This document shows positions 52,276 through 62,277 of a DNA stretch of 64,000 bases, piece after piece. Source of the stretch: Oscillospiraceae bacterium (GTDB taxonomy: Bacteria; Bacillota; Clostridia; Oscillospirales; Ruminococcaceae); the NCBI GenBank assembly GCA_009780025.1, contig WRAV01000004.1, forward strand, positions 1-64,000, read 5' to 3'. The position numbers and the translations under genes are program-made. Under the pieces are notes generated by a model. That model saw only the letters and a list, made by a program, of their open reading frames with translations, was not told the DNA's origin and searched no databases. Each line of letters opens with the position of its first letter. Positions within the stretch are counted from its first letter, which is position 1.

Positions 52276-52722
52276 ATGAGTCAAGATATTATCAAAAGAG
52301 CGAGCGAACTCATCAACTCGAAAGCAGAGTATAGAACCGGTGACATGGAAGGTTACGCCGCACTTTCCCTTATCGACGATAACGGCTACCCCTCCGCCAC
52401 CACGTTTTGCATTACAAAAGCCGACGGCATAAATTGGCTGACGTTTAATACGGCTACCGACAGACCGTATGCTCAGCGCATCAGCAAAAACAACAAAGCC
52501 TGCGTATGTATCAATTCCGGCGCATACACAATAAATCTTGTCGGCACAGCCGAGGCGCGTACCGACATGGAAACCAAAAAAGAAAATTGGCTTCCCATTT
52601 TTGACGGCGGACCACATTGGAGCGGAGTGGACGACCCAACACTATTAATTTTACGCTTCACAACTCAGCGCTACACCATAACTTTCGCAGACGACGGCAG
52701 TTATGCAGCGGGTAACTTGTAA
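52276..52722 (+). CDS. Pyridoxamine 5'-phosphate oxidase-like flavin-binding protein
   Basis: 148 residues with a split-barrel FMN-binding fold. The N-terminal AALSLIDDNGYPSATTFCITKADGINWLTFNT and RISKNNKACVCIN match general-stress-type PNPOx-like proteins. Function unknown. The ATG follows AGAAAGG; an extended -10-like TGATATACT is at 52239-52247. It is followed 28 bases later by the VOC gene. Confidence 0.82.
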   Translation: MSQDIIKRASELINSKAEYRTGDMEGYAALSLIDDNGYPSATTFCITKADGINWLTFNTATDRPYAQRISKNNKACVCINSGAYTINLVGTAEARTDMETKKENWLPIFDGGPHWSGVDDPTLLILRFTTQRYTITFADDGSYAAGNL

Positions 52723-52750
52723 ATCTCACATTTACACAAGGAGACAGATT

Positions 52751-53146
52751 ATGCTTATACCAACAATTTCTTTTCAGGGAAGATGCGATGAAGCTATCAC
52801 ATTTTACAAAGAAGCACTCGGGGCTCAGGTGAAAGACGTGGCGTATTACAAAGATGCGCCGAAGGAATTTGTTATGGACGTGCCGCCGAACTTTGTAATG
52901 CACTCAGAAGTGCTGGTGTTCGGAGCCGTCATTACCATGACCGACGGTGCAACAACGCCGATAACAGGTGACTATTTTTCTCTTATGCTGATGCTCGACA
53001 CCGCTGAAAGTGTAACTGCTGCCTTCAATAAACTTGCAGACGGCGGAGCAGTTATTACACCTCTTGCCCAACAATTTTGGGCGACATTATGCGGCGATGT
53101 GCAAGATCGATTCGGGATTCACTGGCATATTTGCACACAGGAATAA
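52751..53146 (+). CDS. VOC-superfamily (PhnB-like) protein
   Basis: 131 residues with paired beta-alpha-beta modules of the glyoxalase/bleomycin-resistance fold. ISFQGRCDEAITFYKEALGAQV is the typical PhnB-like start, and FWATLCGDVQDRFGIHWHI the typical end. Substrate unknown. The ATG at 52751 follows AAGGAGA. Confidence 0.85.
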   Translation: MLIPTISFQGRCDEAITFYKEALGAQVKDVAYYKDAPKEFVMDVPPNFVMHSEVLVFGAVITMTDGATTPITGDYFSLMLMLDTAESVTAAFNKLADGGAVITPLAQQFWATLCGDVQDRFGIHWHICTQE

Positions 53147-53170
53147 ACAAAGCGCGAAATCTGCCCCACA

Positions 53171-53207
53171 AAAGAAACGATGTAGCACGCGCTACACCGT
53201 CTCTTTT
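53171..53207. terminator. Bidirectional terminator between convergent genes
   Basis: TGTAGC (53181-53186) pairs with GCTACA (53191-53196) over a 4-base loop, and the pairing continues outward with an A-rich left arm and a CTCTTTTT right arm. It serves both the VOC gene (plus) and the xanthine dehydrogenase gene (minus). Confidence 0.75.
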
Positions 53208-53217
53208 TGCTTTCACG

Positions 53218-55815
53218 TTACTTTTTGCGGTAATAGGTGCCTTCCATCGGCAGCTTTGTGCGCAGCACACCGTCCAGTTTGTAGTACGCGCCCTGTACCG
53301 CCGGGGCAGTGGGTATAGTGGCCAGCTCGCCCAGCCCCTTAGCGCCGTAGGCAGCCGGCAGCGCGCCGCCTTCCCGCTGGACAAAGATTACATCCATCTG
53401 CGGTGTCTCGGGCGCGCGGAAAAGTCCCAGTGTACCAAACTTCGCCTGCGGGTAACCACCCTCCAGCGGGTAGTTCTCAGTAAGCGCATAGCCCAGTCCC
53501 ATCAATATGCCACCCTCAACCTGCCCTTCGGCAGCTTTGGGGTTGACAAGTGTACCCGCGTCATACGCAGCTGTTACTCGGGTCATCTTGCCCACCTCGT
53601 CCAGCTCTACCACTTGCACCGCGTAGCTGTAGGCCACGTGGCTGACCGGGTTGGGTTTGTCGCATCCCATTGGGTCGGTGGGCGGACCAAACTCGCCGTA
53701 GAACTCGCGACCCTCCAGCGCTTTCAGCGCCTCTTCCAGCGTTTTTCCGGATGCGCAAACTTTGTCCAGTTCGTCGCGCAGGGCCTTGGCCGTTACCACT
53801 GCCGCCTCGCCGGTAAACGTCGTCTGGCGGGAAGCAGTTGTAGTACCCGAATTCGGTGCCCGCGCGGTATCTGGCGGCTCTATAACCAACAGGCTAGGAG
53901 AAACACCCAGCGTCTCGCAGACCATTTGGGTGAGTATAGTAATCATACCCTGCCCTATGCAGGCGGCGCTTGAGCGAACATGTATTTTGCCGGCTTCAAC
54001 CGAGATGATGCACCGCGAAACATCCGGCACACCTACACCCAAACCCGCGTTCTTAAAACTGCTTGCAATCCCAGCGCAGGGCGCGTTCTCGTAAAGGTCT
54101 TTGACAGCCAGCAGACACTCCACCATAGCGGTAGACTCATCAGCTATCTGGCCGTTTGGCAACACTTGCCCCGGTCGAATCGCGTTGCGGTAGCGAATCT
54201 CCCACGGTGAAATTCCCACCATCTCGGCCAGCAAGTTGAGATTGCTCTCCATACAAAGGGCCGACTGCGGCACCCCAAACCCACGGAAAGCGCCGCCAGG
54301 CGGGTTGTTGGTGTATGCGGCAATTCCCACCACATCTATATCCTGAAAGTTGTAGGGTCCGCCTGCGTGGGTACAGGCACGCTGCAACACCGGGCCACCA
54401 AGGCTTGCGTACGCCCCCGCGTCCGAGATAATCTCGGCTTTTACGCCGGTTATCCGCCCATTTTCGTCACATGCGGTGGTAAAGTCAATTTCCATAGCGT
54501 GGCGCTTAGGGTGTATCGCAATGCTCTCGGCCCTTGAGAGTTTGACTTTGACCGGCTTCTTGCAGAGCCAGGCAGCCAATGCTGCGTGGTGCTGTACGCT
54601 CATATCTTCCTTACCACCGAAGCCGCCGCCCACCAACATACCGCGAACACGAATCTTTTCGGGGGCAATACCCAGCATTCTGCTGCACTCCCGGCGCTCA
54701 TCATATATTCCCTGGCCACCGGAGTAGATCATAAGACCGTCCTCGCCGTCCGGCATAGCTATAGCGCATTCCGGCTCCATAAATGCGTGCTCTGTGAAGG
54801 GCATTGAGTAATGCCTTGTCACCACGTGCTTCGAACGTGCAATTGCCGCGTCAGCGTCACCGCGCTTAATCTCCTGGCGGCTGAGCAGGTTGCCCTTCTC
54901 ATGGAGCTGCGGCGCACCCTCGGCCAGGGACTGTGCCGGCGAGGTGATGGGCTCAAGCTCCTCATACTGTACGTCGATAAGCGACACCAGCTCGTCCAGA
55001 GTATCCTTGGATTTGCATACGGCAATGGCCACAGCATCACCCACATAGCGGGTGATGTCGCCCACAGCAATCAGTGTATCCCAGTCAGATATAAACTCCA
55101 GGTGGCCGATTTTGTTCTTGCCTGGAATATCCGCCGCAGTTATTACCTTGATGCAGTCGGGGTGCTTTTCAGCCTCAGAGGCGCCAATGCTTAGCACGCG
55201 CGCGCGTGGGTATTTCGAGCGCAGCGCCTTTGCGTAGACCATGCCCTCCACCACCATATCGTCGGCATACAGCCCGGTACCCAGAGTCTTTTCCTCGGCG
55301 TCCAGCCGGTGGAAGTCTTCGCCCAGCTTGGCTGTGAACTCATGCTTCGGAATAGGCTTATCCTCGCGCAAAAACTCGGCCGCCAGCAAAATCGCATCCT
55401 CGATCTTTATATAGCCGGTACACCGGCAGATGTTTGCGCGTATCGCTTTCTTTACCTCATCGCGGGTGGGCATCTGGTTTTGGTCGAGCAGCGCCTTTGC
55501 GCTTATAACCATACCGGGGATGCAAAAGCCGCACTGCACAGCGCCAGTCACCGCGAAGGTGTAAGCGTACACCTCCCGCTCGCGCGGGGAAAGACCTTCA
55601 ACCGTCAGAAGGTGCTTCCCGGCTGTTTTGGCCATGGTAGGAATGCACGCCCGGGTAGCCTTGCCGTCCACCAATACCATGCAGCTGCCGCAAGCGCCCT
55701 CGCTGCAGCCTTCTTTCACGGAGGTCAAGCGCAAGTCATCCCGCAAAAAGGAGATCAGTTTTTTATCACCCTGTTGGGAAGATACGTTCTTCCCGTTTAC
55801 AGTCAATGAATGCAT
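53218..55815 (-). CDS. Fused molybdenum hydroxylase, selenium-dependent xanthine dehydrogenase type
   Basis: 865 residues. The N-terminal 160 carry two 2Fe-2S clusters: Cys37, Cys42, Cys45, Cys57, then CGFCIPGM and CRCTGY. The rest is the molybdopterin large-subunit domain (GGGFGGKEDM, GAFRGFGVPQ, AYGAKGLGELA with the catalytic Glu). No FAD domain is present, matching the TIGR03311-like, selenium-dependent xanthine dehydrogenase group that includes E. coli XdhD. The labile selenium is not encoded as selenocysteine. It probably oxidises purines imported by the neighbouring NCS2 permease. The ATG follows AAGGAGAA. It is last in the cluster. Confidence 0.9.
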   Translation of the reverse strand: MHSLTVNGKNVSSQQGDKKLISFLRDDLRLTSVKEGCSEGACGSCMVLVDGKATRACIPTMAKTAGKHLLTVEGLSPREREVYAYTFAVTGAVQCGFCIPGMVISAKALLDQNQMPTRDEVKKAIRANICRCTGYIKIEDAILLAAEFLREDKPIPKHEFTAKLGEDFHRLDAEEKTLGTGLYADDMVVEGMVYAKALRSKYPRARVLSIGASEAEKHPDCIKVITAADIPGKNKIGHLEFISDWDTLIAVGDITRYVGDAVAIAVCKSKDTLDELVSLIDVQYEELEPITSPAQSLAEGAPQLHEKGNLLSRQEIKRGDADAAIARSKHVVTRHYSMPFTEHAFMEPECAIAMPDGEDGLMIYSGGQGIYDERRECSRMLGIAPEKIRVRGMLVGGGFGGKEDMSVQHHAALAAWLCKKPVKVKLSRAESIAIHPKRHAMEIDFTTACDENGRITGVKAEIISDAGAYASLGGPVLQRACTHAGGPYNFQDIDVVGIAAYTNNPPGGAFRGFGVPQSALCMESNLNLLAEMVGISPWEIRYRNAIRPGQVLPNGQIADESTAMVECLLAVKDLYENAPCAGIASSFKNAGLGVGVPDVSRCIISVEAGKIHVRSSAACIGQGMITILTQMVCETLGVSPSLLVIEPPDTARAPNSGTTTASRQTTFTGEAAVVTAKALRDELDKVCASGKTLEEALKALEGREFYGEFGPPTDPMGCDKPNPVSHVAYSYAVQVVELDEVGKMTRVTAAYDAGTLVNPKAAEGQVEGGILMGLGYALTENYPLEGGYPQAKFGTLGLFRAPETPQMDVIFVQREGGALPAAYGAKGLGELATIPTAPAVQGAYYKLDGVLRTKLPMEGTYYRKK

Positions 55816-55916
55816 AGTTTTTCTCCTTAGTTATAACATTGGGAGGCCGCAATGGCCTCCCAATGTCTTGTTGTTCTCACCGGCTAAGCTACCGGTGTAA
55901 GTTTATCGGTATGCGT

Positions 55917-57368
55917 TTAAACGTACTCGATTTGCTCTTTGCCTGCACTCGCTTTGACTTTCGCAAAATCTTCCTTGGACATAAAGAGCAGGTTGACAAG
56001 GATCGCGACAACAGACATCAGAAGCACACGGTCACTAAAGATAAACTGCATCCAGCTGGGGAAGCTGCTGATGAGAGCGGCGTTTCCAGGAGGTGCAAAG
56101 CCAAGACCGATTGCAAATGTGATACAGAGCTGAGAGATCTTCTTGGGTGGGAATCCGTCCTTAGCAATCAGAACGATAGCGTTTGTCATGATGAAGGCAA
56201 ATACTGCAAGGATACCACCGCCTATAACAGCTGGAGGCATGGTCGCAAATACAGCGGCAACCGGCGGGAAGAGGCTTGCCAAAATCAGGGTGAACGCAGT
56301 GAGAGCAACTACCCACTTGCTGATAACTTTGGTGTACGCAACCAGCGCGGAGTTCTGGCCAAACTCAGTGTTGGGCAGACCATTGAATATCAAGGTGATA
56401 ATTGAGCCAACACCATCAGCAAAGAGCGCACCTGAAGTTTCTTTGTTGGTGGCCATTCTGCCCATCGACTGGGATGTGATGGTGTGGGTGTAGCCGATTG
56501 TCGCAAGAGCCGATACGATGTACACCGCCAAGAACATACCAATAGCCCACGGGTAGAATACCGGCCCGATAGCAAGCGGTCTCGGAACTTCGAATATCGC
56601 GGCTTGTGTTATTGGGTAGAAGTCAACAATACCGGCAGCAATGGACATGCCGTAACCGACCGCCATAGCAAACAGTACCGACGCAAGCTTCCATATGCCT
56701 TTGCCAAAGCGCTGCAGGAGTATGTAAATAAGAAATACGGTACCGGCAATCAACATATTTTGCGCCGAGCCAAAGTATGGGTTGGTCGCCGGGCTGCCGC
56801 CGCCAAAGTTATTGGTACCGACAGTCAAGAGAGATATACCAAGCGAGAGAAGAACCGCACCCAAAACAACCGGCGGAAGGAAGGGCTTCACGTACTTATA
56901 GCACCCGCCAAATACAATCTCGATAAGGGCGGCTACCATAAGACCGCCGACCACGACGCCTATGGGGTTGGGGTGTCCCATATTAACAGCCGTTATGGCA
57001 ACCGCTGTCATCGGGGGCACGAAGGTCATTGACGTACCCATAACGATAGGCAAGTTGGCACCTATCATCCAGTTTTTGCCAAGACGTATGGGGTAACAGT
57101 TGAGCAGCGTCGCGATACCCGCGCCAATCATTGCACCTTGCAGCATGATAATTCTCTGGCCCAGCGTCGCTTCGGCAACAGCTGTTATCAGCATTATCGG
57201 CACAAGGTTACTGGCGTACATGGCGAGCAAATGCTGGAGCGCCACCGGGTAGGCAAGGCTAAGCTTTGGGCGGGCCTCCAGTATATGCATCTTCGCAGTT
57301 TCTTCGTCCATTGTCGAAAAGTCGACCGTCGCGCGGGTCAGGGTCTTTTCTTCTGTCGGGTTGCTCAT
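55917..57368 (-). CDS. NCS2 family purine/xanthine/urate permease
   Basis: Integral membrane protein of 483 residues with about 14 spans. NCS2 signatures: QHLLAMYASNLVPIM near residue 45, the strand-helix GTSMTFVPP region, and NTEFGQNSALVAYTKV, the substrate-binding motif (QNxG-like). Proton-linked uptake of xanthine, uracil or urate is known for the family; location beside a xanthine dehydrogenase favours a purine. The ATG follows AGGAGGG. Confidence 0.93.
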   Translation of the reverse strand: MSNPTEEKTLTRATVDFSTMDEETAKMHILEARPKLSLAYPVALQHLLAMYASNLVPIMLITAVAEATLGQRIIMLQGAMIGAGIATLLNCYPIRLGKNWMIGANLPIVMGTSMTFVPPMTAVAITAVNMGHPNPIGVVVGGLMVAALIEIVFGGCYKYVKPFLPPVVLGAVLLSLGISLLTVGTNNFGGGSPATNPYFGSAQNMLIAGTVFLIYILLQRFGKGIWKLASVLFAMAVGYGMSIAAGIVDFYPITQAAIFEVPRPLAIGPVFYPWAIGMFLAVYIVSALATIGYTHTITSQSMGRMATNKETSGALFADGVGSIITLIFNGLPNTEFGQNSALVAYTKVISKWVVALTAFTLILASLFPPVAAVFATMPPAVIGGGILAVFAFIMTNAIVLIAKDGFPPKKISQLCITFAIGLGFAPPGNAALISSFPSWMQFIFSDRVLLMSVVAILVNLLFMSKEDFAKVKASAGKEQIEYV

Positions 57369-57433
57369 TGTGTAATTCCCTCCTAAATGTTATTTTGCAC
57401 TACACACCTATTGCGTCGCGAGTCTCAAAAACT

Positions 57434-57586
57434 ATATTCAATACTCGAACCGCCCCAGGCCCGGCGATTTTTTCGCTATGCTGCGTCAATTTTTCTTGGA
57501 ATCCACAAAGGATTCCTGCAAAAAAATTTCCTTGACTAGCAAAAAAATCGCTTCGGCTCATGGGCAATCCTCGTTATTGAATACAG
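57434..57586. repeat. Nested palindromic element upstream of the NCS2 gene
   Basis: The 220-base gap between ygeW and the permease gene contains TATTCAAT/ATTGAATA at the ends, GCGATTTTTTCGCT with AGCAAAAAAATCGC, and TTGGAATCC...GGATTCC nested. The left half matches the element at 24682-24775 in CTCGAACC, CGATTTT and CGCTAT. It may reduce readthrough or protect the transcript between the enzyme and transporter genes. Confidence 0.65.
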
Positions 57587-57588
57587 GT

Positions 57589-58779
57589 TTATTTCAAGAA
57601 CCGCGGTTTGGCAGATTTTGCAAGCTCGGCAAGTATTTTGCTGGGGTCTTTGCACTTGGCGAGGAACATCATGGCCGCGATGATGTATGGCTTGTAGCCG
57701 GCCTCTTTGTAGAGCGGCTCGCGGTAGCGGTCAAAAACGCTGGCGCAAACTTCGCCCTGCTCACAGCTAACACCGGTGATGTCGGCAGGCAGGCAGTGCA
57801 TGTAGAGAGCCTTGCCGCCCTTGGTCAACTTCATCATCTCTTCGGTGCATTCCCAGTCTTTGTGCTTTGCGTTCTGGGTAAGCAGCTCTTTTTCGAGGGC
57901 CTTTATGCCGTCGTTGTCGCCGTTTCCGTAAAGTACAGTGCGCTTTTCCATAGCCGCATAGGGCGCCCAGCTCTTAGGATAAACTATGTCCGCGTCTTTG
58001 AACGCCTCTGCCATAGAGTTGGTCTTTACAAACTTGGTGCCGTTCTTGGCTGCGTTGGCCGCAGCTACCTTTTCAACATCGCTCATAATCTCGTAGCCTT
58101 CGGGATGAGCAAGGCTTACATCCATGCCGAAGCGGCTCATCAAACCGACCACGCCCTGGGGCACGGAAAGCGGCTTGCCGTAAGAGGGAGAGTACGCCCA
58201 TGTCATGGCAATCTTCTTGCCCTTGAGGTTCTCAACGCCACCAAAGTGGTGGATGATGTGCAGCATATCGGCCATCGACTGTGTGGGGTGATCGATGTCG
58301 CATTGCAGGTTGACGAGAGTCGGGCGCTGCTCGAGCACGCCGTTCTTGTAGCCTTGCTCCACCGACTGGGCAACTTCACGCATGTAGGTGTTGCCCTTGC
58401 CTATGTACATGTCGTCGCGAATACCAATAACGTCGGCCATAAAGGAGATCATGTTAGCAGTCTCGCGGACAGTCTCGCCATGGGCGATCTGGCTTTTGCC
58501 TTCGTCCAAGTCTTGCAGCGCAAGGCCGAGGAGGTTGGCAGCTGAGCCGAAAGAGAACCTTGTGCGAGTGGAATTGTCGCGGAAAAGGGAAACCGCCAGC
58601 CCACTGTCAAAGATTTTGGCGGAAACGTTGTTCTCACGCAGCTCCCGTAGTGCGTCTGCAACGGTAAAGACAGCGTCGATCTCATCGTCGGTCTTCTCCC
58701 AAGTCAGCAAGAAGTCGTTCTCGAACATGTCGCCAAACTTTAGTGCGTCCAGTCTTTTTGTGAATTGTTCGATGTTCAT
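57589..58779 (-). CDS. ygeW: YgeW-type carbamoyltransferase
   Basis: 396-residue member of the aspartate/ornithine carbamoyltransferase superfamily, YgeW subgroup. The carbamoyl-phosphate loop reads SLFRDNSTRTRFSFG, and MADVIGIRDDMYIGKGN, NLQCDIDHPTQSMADML and MHCLPADITGV follow. Its true acceptor is not established by sequence; it is a conserved part of the ygeW-ygeX-ygeY loci. ATG 58779 is chosen by GGAAGGAA and the MNIEQF start. It lies 25 bases after ygeY. Confidence 0.93.
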   Translation of the reverse strand: MNIEQFTKRLDALKFGDMFENDFLLTWEKTDDEIDAVFTVADALRELRENNVSAKIFDSGLAVSLFRDNSTRTRFSFGSAANLLGLALQDLDEGKSQIAHGETVRETANMISFMADVIGIRDDMYIGKGNTYMREVAQSVEQGYKNGVLEQRPTLVNLQCDIDHPTQSMADMLHIIHHFGGVENLKGKKIAMTWAYSPSYGKPLSVPQGVVGLMSRFGMDVSLAHPEGYEIMSDVEKVAAANAAKNGTKFVKTNSMAEAFKDADIVYPKSWAPYAAMEKRTVLYGNGDNDGIKALEKELLTQNAKHKDWECTEEMMKLTKGGKALYMHCLPADITGVSCEQGEVCASVFDRYREPLYKEAGYKPYIIAAMMFLAKCKDPSKILAELAKSAKPRFLK

Positions 58780-58804
58780 GCTAAAATTCCTTCCCTTCGC
58801 AAAG

Positions 58805-60124
58805 TTATTTGTTGTCGCGGGTGTATATAGTGGGCAGCGCGGCATACACTGCTGCGCTAGTCACTAGGTCTTGCTTCCAGGTTTTCTCGTCAGGAGCGTG
58901 CGCTTGAGCTTCGGCACCGGGGCCAAAGCCTATGCAGGGGATGCCGTTGCGCCCCATTATTGTAACACCGTTTGTCGAAAATGTCCACTTGTCTGTCAGC
59001 GGGCGGGCCTTGCGGGGCGCGTCTGTCTCGCCCGGGCCAAAGCGCTCGTTACCGTACAGACTTGTGTAGGTTTCCTGCATAGCGCGAGTGACAGGATGGT
59101 CTTCTGGGATAACCCAAGTCGGGAAGTAGCACTCGATAGGGTACTCAAGGCCTGTGTACGCCGGGCGGCTGTACTCGTACATCGAAACCTTTACATCATC
59201 GCCGTATTTTTGCACCGCTGGCAGCGCACGAATCTCGTCGAGGCAGCTCTCCCATGTTTCACCTGCGGTCATTCTGCGGTCAAGAGATACCGAGCAGGAA
59301 TCGGCCACGGCGCAGCGGCTGGGCGAAGTGAAGAAAATCTCGCTGGCGGTTATGGTTCCCTGGCTAAGGAAGCGAGCTTCCTTCCACTCGGGGTTGAACT
59401 TCTCGTCCAGCATTTTGGCAAGGCCTTTGATTGCGGTGCTCTCGCCGGCGCCATTGTTGTTGAGCGAGCGAACATCCTGGAGTATATCGGCCATTTTGTA
59501 AATAGCGTTATCTCCGCGATATGGCGCCGACCCGTGGCAGGATACGCCCCTCACGTCTACGCGGATTTCCATTCGCCCGCGCTGACCGCGATAGATGCCG
59601 CCGTCGGTGGGCTCGGTGATTACGCAGAAGTCCGGCTTTACGCCGTGCTCTTTGATTATGTACTGCCAGCACAAACCGTCGCAGTCTTCTTCCTGAACAG
59701 TAGCGGTTACCACAACCCTGTACTTGTCGGTGAGTAGGCCCAGGTCCTTCATAATCTTAGCGCCGTAAACCGCGGAAACAATCCCGCCCTCTTGGTCGGA
59801 AACGCCGCGACCACCGATTTCGGTCTCGTTCTCGTAGCCTTCGTAGGGGTCGAAGGTCCAGTTGCTCAGGTTGCCTACGCCCACGGTGTCAATATGACCG
59901 TCATAGGCTATGAGGGTTTTGCCGGTGCCCATAAAGCCCAGCAGGTTGCCCATTCCGTCGATCTCCACTTTGTCGTAGCCGAGGTCGCGCATCTCTTGGG
60001 CCACGCGGTCAATCTTTGCCTTCTCGTCGCAGCTCTCGCCCGGGAACTTAATCATGTCCCGCAAAAGCTTGGTCATCGCCGCCTCGTATCCCTGTGCGGC
60101 CTCTTTGATTTTCGCGAAATCCAT
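58805..60124 (-). CDS. ygeY: YgeY family M20-type hydrolase
   Basis: 439-residue zinc peptidase/deacylase-like enzyme (M20). Metal-site motifs: [33 protein letters not shown] with the catalytic Glu, and the C-terminal [16 protein letters not shown]. The dimerisation domain lies around residues 200-310. It is annotated in related genomes as a selenium-metabolism hydrolase because of co-occurrence with selenium-dependent molybdenum hydroxylases. Probably it hydrolyses an amide or ureido intermediate. Confidence 0.93.
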   Translation of the reverse strand: MDFAKIKEAAQGYEAAMTKLLRDMIKFPGESCDEKAKIDRVAQEMRDLGYDKVEIDGMGNLLGFMGTGKTLIAYDGHIDTVGVGNLSNWTFDPYEGYENETEIGGRGVSDQEGGIVSAVYGAKIMKDLGLLTDKYRVVVTATVQEEDCDGLCWQYIIKEHGVKPDFCVITEPTDGGIYRGQRGRMEIRVDVRGVSCHGSAPYRGDNAIYKMADILQDVRSLNNNGAGESTAIKGLAKMLDEKFNPEWKEARFLSQGTITASEIFFTSPSRCAVADSCSVSLDRRMTAGETWESCLDEIRALPAVQKYGDDVKVSMYEYSRPAYTGLEYPIECYFPTWVIPEDHPVTRAMQETYTSLYGNERFGPGETDAPRKARPLTDKWTFSTNGVTIMGRNGIPCIGFGPGAEAQAHAPDEKTWKQDLVTSAAVYAALPTIYTRDNK

Positions 60125-60152
60125 AAGTACTCATTCCTTTCTGAATAATTAT

Positions 60153-60803
60153 CTATTTTCCGGTTGGTTCACTGTCCAAATAGTTGTAAAGAGTATACTT
60201 GGAGATATCGTAGTACTTGGTCACCCTATCCCCCGCCTTCTTTACAAGGAAGGCGCCCTTTTGGTCTAGGTAGTGCACCGCTCTTACTTTGTCTTCCTTG
60301 CTCATTAGCGCAACAGGCTTTTTGCCCACATACTCCCACGACTCCTCGAGCAGCTGGTCAAGAAGGTCGTTCACGTTCGGGGTGATAGTGCTTACCTCGC
60401 GATCTTTTTTATCCTGCTCAGCCGTGATGAACTGCCCGAGCACCGAAAACGTGTGAGAAAACTGGGTGATGTCATAATTTATGCCGAGCAGCGCTATCAC
60501 TTCACCCTGTGGGTCCTTTACGTAGATAGATGATGACTTTAGCAGTCTGCCATCCGGGGTACGGGTTAGATAGCTTAGGGCGTCTTGAACTCCCGCTTTG
60601 TCTTTAAGTGCACTTAGCACTATTTCGCTCGCGTCATCGCCTACTTTGCGTTTGGTCACATGCCCGTTTTCAATCGCTATAATTGTCTGCTCGTAGCCCT
60701 TTGTCAGGTCGTGCACCGCCACCTCACAGTCAGACCCAAACTGCGCGGCCAAAGCTTTGGCAACCTGCGCAAGCAATTTTTTAACGTAGTCTGCGTCAGG
60801 CAT
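60153..60803 (-). CDS. DauR/YheO-like transcriptional regulator
   Basis: 216 residues. A PAS-like YheO domain (FGSDCEVAVHDLTKGYEQTIIAIENGHVTKRKVGD ..., about residues 20-125) is followed by a C-terminal helix-turn-helix (KVRAVHYLDQKGAFLVKKAGDRVTKYY). D-arginine-utilisation repressor DauR has the same design. ATG 60803 with AGAGGAAAAG upstream is chosen; a longer frame would overlap dpaL. Its position inside the operon suggests local control of the purine/diaminopropionate genes. Confidence 0.85.
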   Translation of the reverse strand: MPDADYVKKLLAQVAKALAAQFGSDCEVAVHDLTKGYEQTIIAIENGHVTKRKVGDDASEIVLSALKDKAGVQDALSYLTRTPDGRLLKSSSIYVKDPQGEVIALLGINYDITQFSHTFSVLGQFITAEQDKKDREVSTITPNVNDLLDQLLEESWEYVGKKPVALMSKEDKVRAVHYLDQKGAFLVKKAGDRVTKYYDISKYTLYNYLDSEPTGK

Positions 60804-60927
60804 TTTCTTTTCCTCTTTTGCACTCTGGTTCGAGGTAGGGACACCATAATGGGCCAGAAGGTTAGTGCAGAAAGTCATCGCATCTACTTCCCCGTTCTCC
60901 AAACGCTCTTCTCCATCGCGCGCCCTC

Positions 60928-62142
60928 TCATCGAGAAGCATACTCGCCCTCCCACACTATCCGGCGGTAGTTCTCGGGGTCGGTGTCTCCTTCTGTGCTG
61001 AAGAGCAAAATGCGAGAGTCCTTGTCTATCTTCGCTTGCTCGCGCAGCTCAGCCAGGTCGGGGCTGGTTAGCAGTTCGGTCAAGAACCCCATAGTCGAAG
61101 CACCAGACTCCCCTGAGATCACCCTTGGGTCATTGCCCAGCGGGTTGCCGAGCACACGCATCCCCCGCGCAGCAAACTCATCCTCCATAGAGACAAAGTA
61201 GCTGCTCTTGTTGCGGATGATGTCCCAGGCGATGGGATTAGGCTCACCACAAGCAAGCCCTTGCATAATGCTGTAATCATCCACTGCAACGTTGACCACG
61301 CCGCCATCACCTTTTTTTACCGTACGATAATAACAATCAGCAACCGGCGGCTCAACGATAAACGAGGTAGGCGAATCTTTGCCGTAGAAGTTGGAGATAA
61401 CACCCTGTGCCGCACCCGCAAAAGCACCTGTACCGGCTTGAAGCAAAACATGTGTGGGGCGGGTGCCCTGCGCTTTGAGTTGCTCGCAAGACTCAAGGGC
61501 TGTTACTGCATACCCCTGCATAATCCAGCCTGGGATATCCCAGTAGCCTTCCCAAGCGGTATCTTGAACAATTACACCACGCGGGGTCTTGGCCGCAAGG
61601 TCTGCAGTAAACCGAATAGTATCATCGTAGTTCATCTCGGTTATGTAACCTTCGGCACCCTCTTTGTGGATATTATTCAGCTTGACCTGCGGGCAACCCT
61701 TAGGCATATATATGATTGCTTTTTGACCTATTTTTCTTGCGGCCCAAGCCACAGCCCGGCCATGGTTGCCGTCGGTGGTGGCAATAAAGGTGAATTCCCC
61801 CAGCCTCTCCCGCATTTCCCTAGAGGCCATGGTCTTTGCGTCCAGCTCCCAGACCGGCATACCGACTGTCTGGGCGATGAACGAAGCCAGCGCAAAAGTC
61901 GCGCCCAACCCCTTAAATGCGTTCAACCCAAACCGTGAAGACTCGTCCTTTACATAGATACCGCCGACACCCAACTCGCTGGCTAAGTTATCTAATGCGG
62001 CGAGTGGGGTGGGTGCAAAATCAGGGAAAGTTGCGTGAAAATCGCGCACCTTGCTTATCGTCTCCACATCCATCAACGAAAGGCTTTTAGCGCAGTCGGA
62101 CGGCGGGACGTTGTTCTTTACCCATTTTGGTGTCTTGAGCAC
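60928..62142 (-). CDS. dpaL: Diaminopropionate ammonia-lyase (YgeX)
   Basis: PLP enzyme converting 2,3-diaminopropionate to pyruvate and two ammonia. 404 residues. The PLP lysine is in SSRFGLNAFKGLGA, with TTDGNHGRAVAWAA and the glycine loop LLQAGTGAFAGAA; these match YgeX/DpaL closely. It starts at GTG 62142 with AAAGGAGG. In gut-bacterial anaerobic urate breakdown, YgeX acts with YgeW and YgeY, and these three enzymes are all present here. Confidence 0.95.
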   Translation of the reverse strand: MLKTPKWVKNNVPPSDCAKSLSLMDVETISKVRDFHATFPDFAPTPLAALDNLASELGVGGIYVKDESSRFGLNAFKGLGATFALASFIAQTVGMPVWELDAKTMASREMRERLGEFTFIATTDGNHGRAVAWAARKIGQKAIIYMPKGCPQVKLNNIHKEGAEGYITEMNYDDTIRFTADLAAKTPRGVIVQDTAWEGYWDIPGWIMQGYAVTALESCEQLKAQGTRPTHVLLQAGTGAFAGAAQGVISNFYGKDSPTSFIVEPPVADCYYRTVKKGDGGVVNVAVDDYSIMQGLACGEPNPIAWDIIRNKSSYFVSMEDEFAARGMRVLGNPLGNDPRVISGESGASTMGFLTELLTSPDLAELREQAKIDKDSRILLFSTEGDTDPENYRRIVWEGEYASR

Positions 62143-62164
62143 ATTACGGCCTCCTTTGGGCTTG

Positions 62165-62270
62165 AATGTAAGGGCGAGCTGTGTAACTGAAGTTGCAGAA
62201 ATCGCGTCGCTCGCCCTCGTGCGCTGTTGATTGCGATAGTTAGTGGGCGAAGGCAGTTCGCCCCTACAAC
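62165..62270. repeat. Degenerate copy of the GTAGGGGCG inverted repeat
   Basis: AATGTAAGGGCGAGCTGTGT (62165-62184) and GTTCGCCCCTACAAC (62256-62270) correspond to the two arms of the perfect repeat at 44559-44638, with intervening sequence and mismatches. It occupies the 135-base gap between the first two genes of the cluster. Confidence 0.65.
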
Positions 62271-62277
62271 CTAAAAT

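Noticed and set aside
53218-55815. Selenocysteine-encoding UGA in the xanthine dehydrogenase
   Set aside because: The frame is complete without internal TGA; the selenium in this family is a labile cofactor atom rather than selenocysteine.
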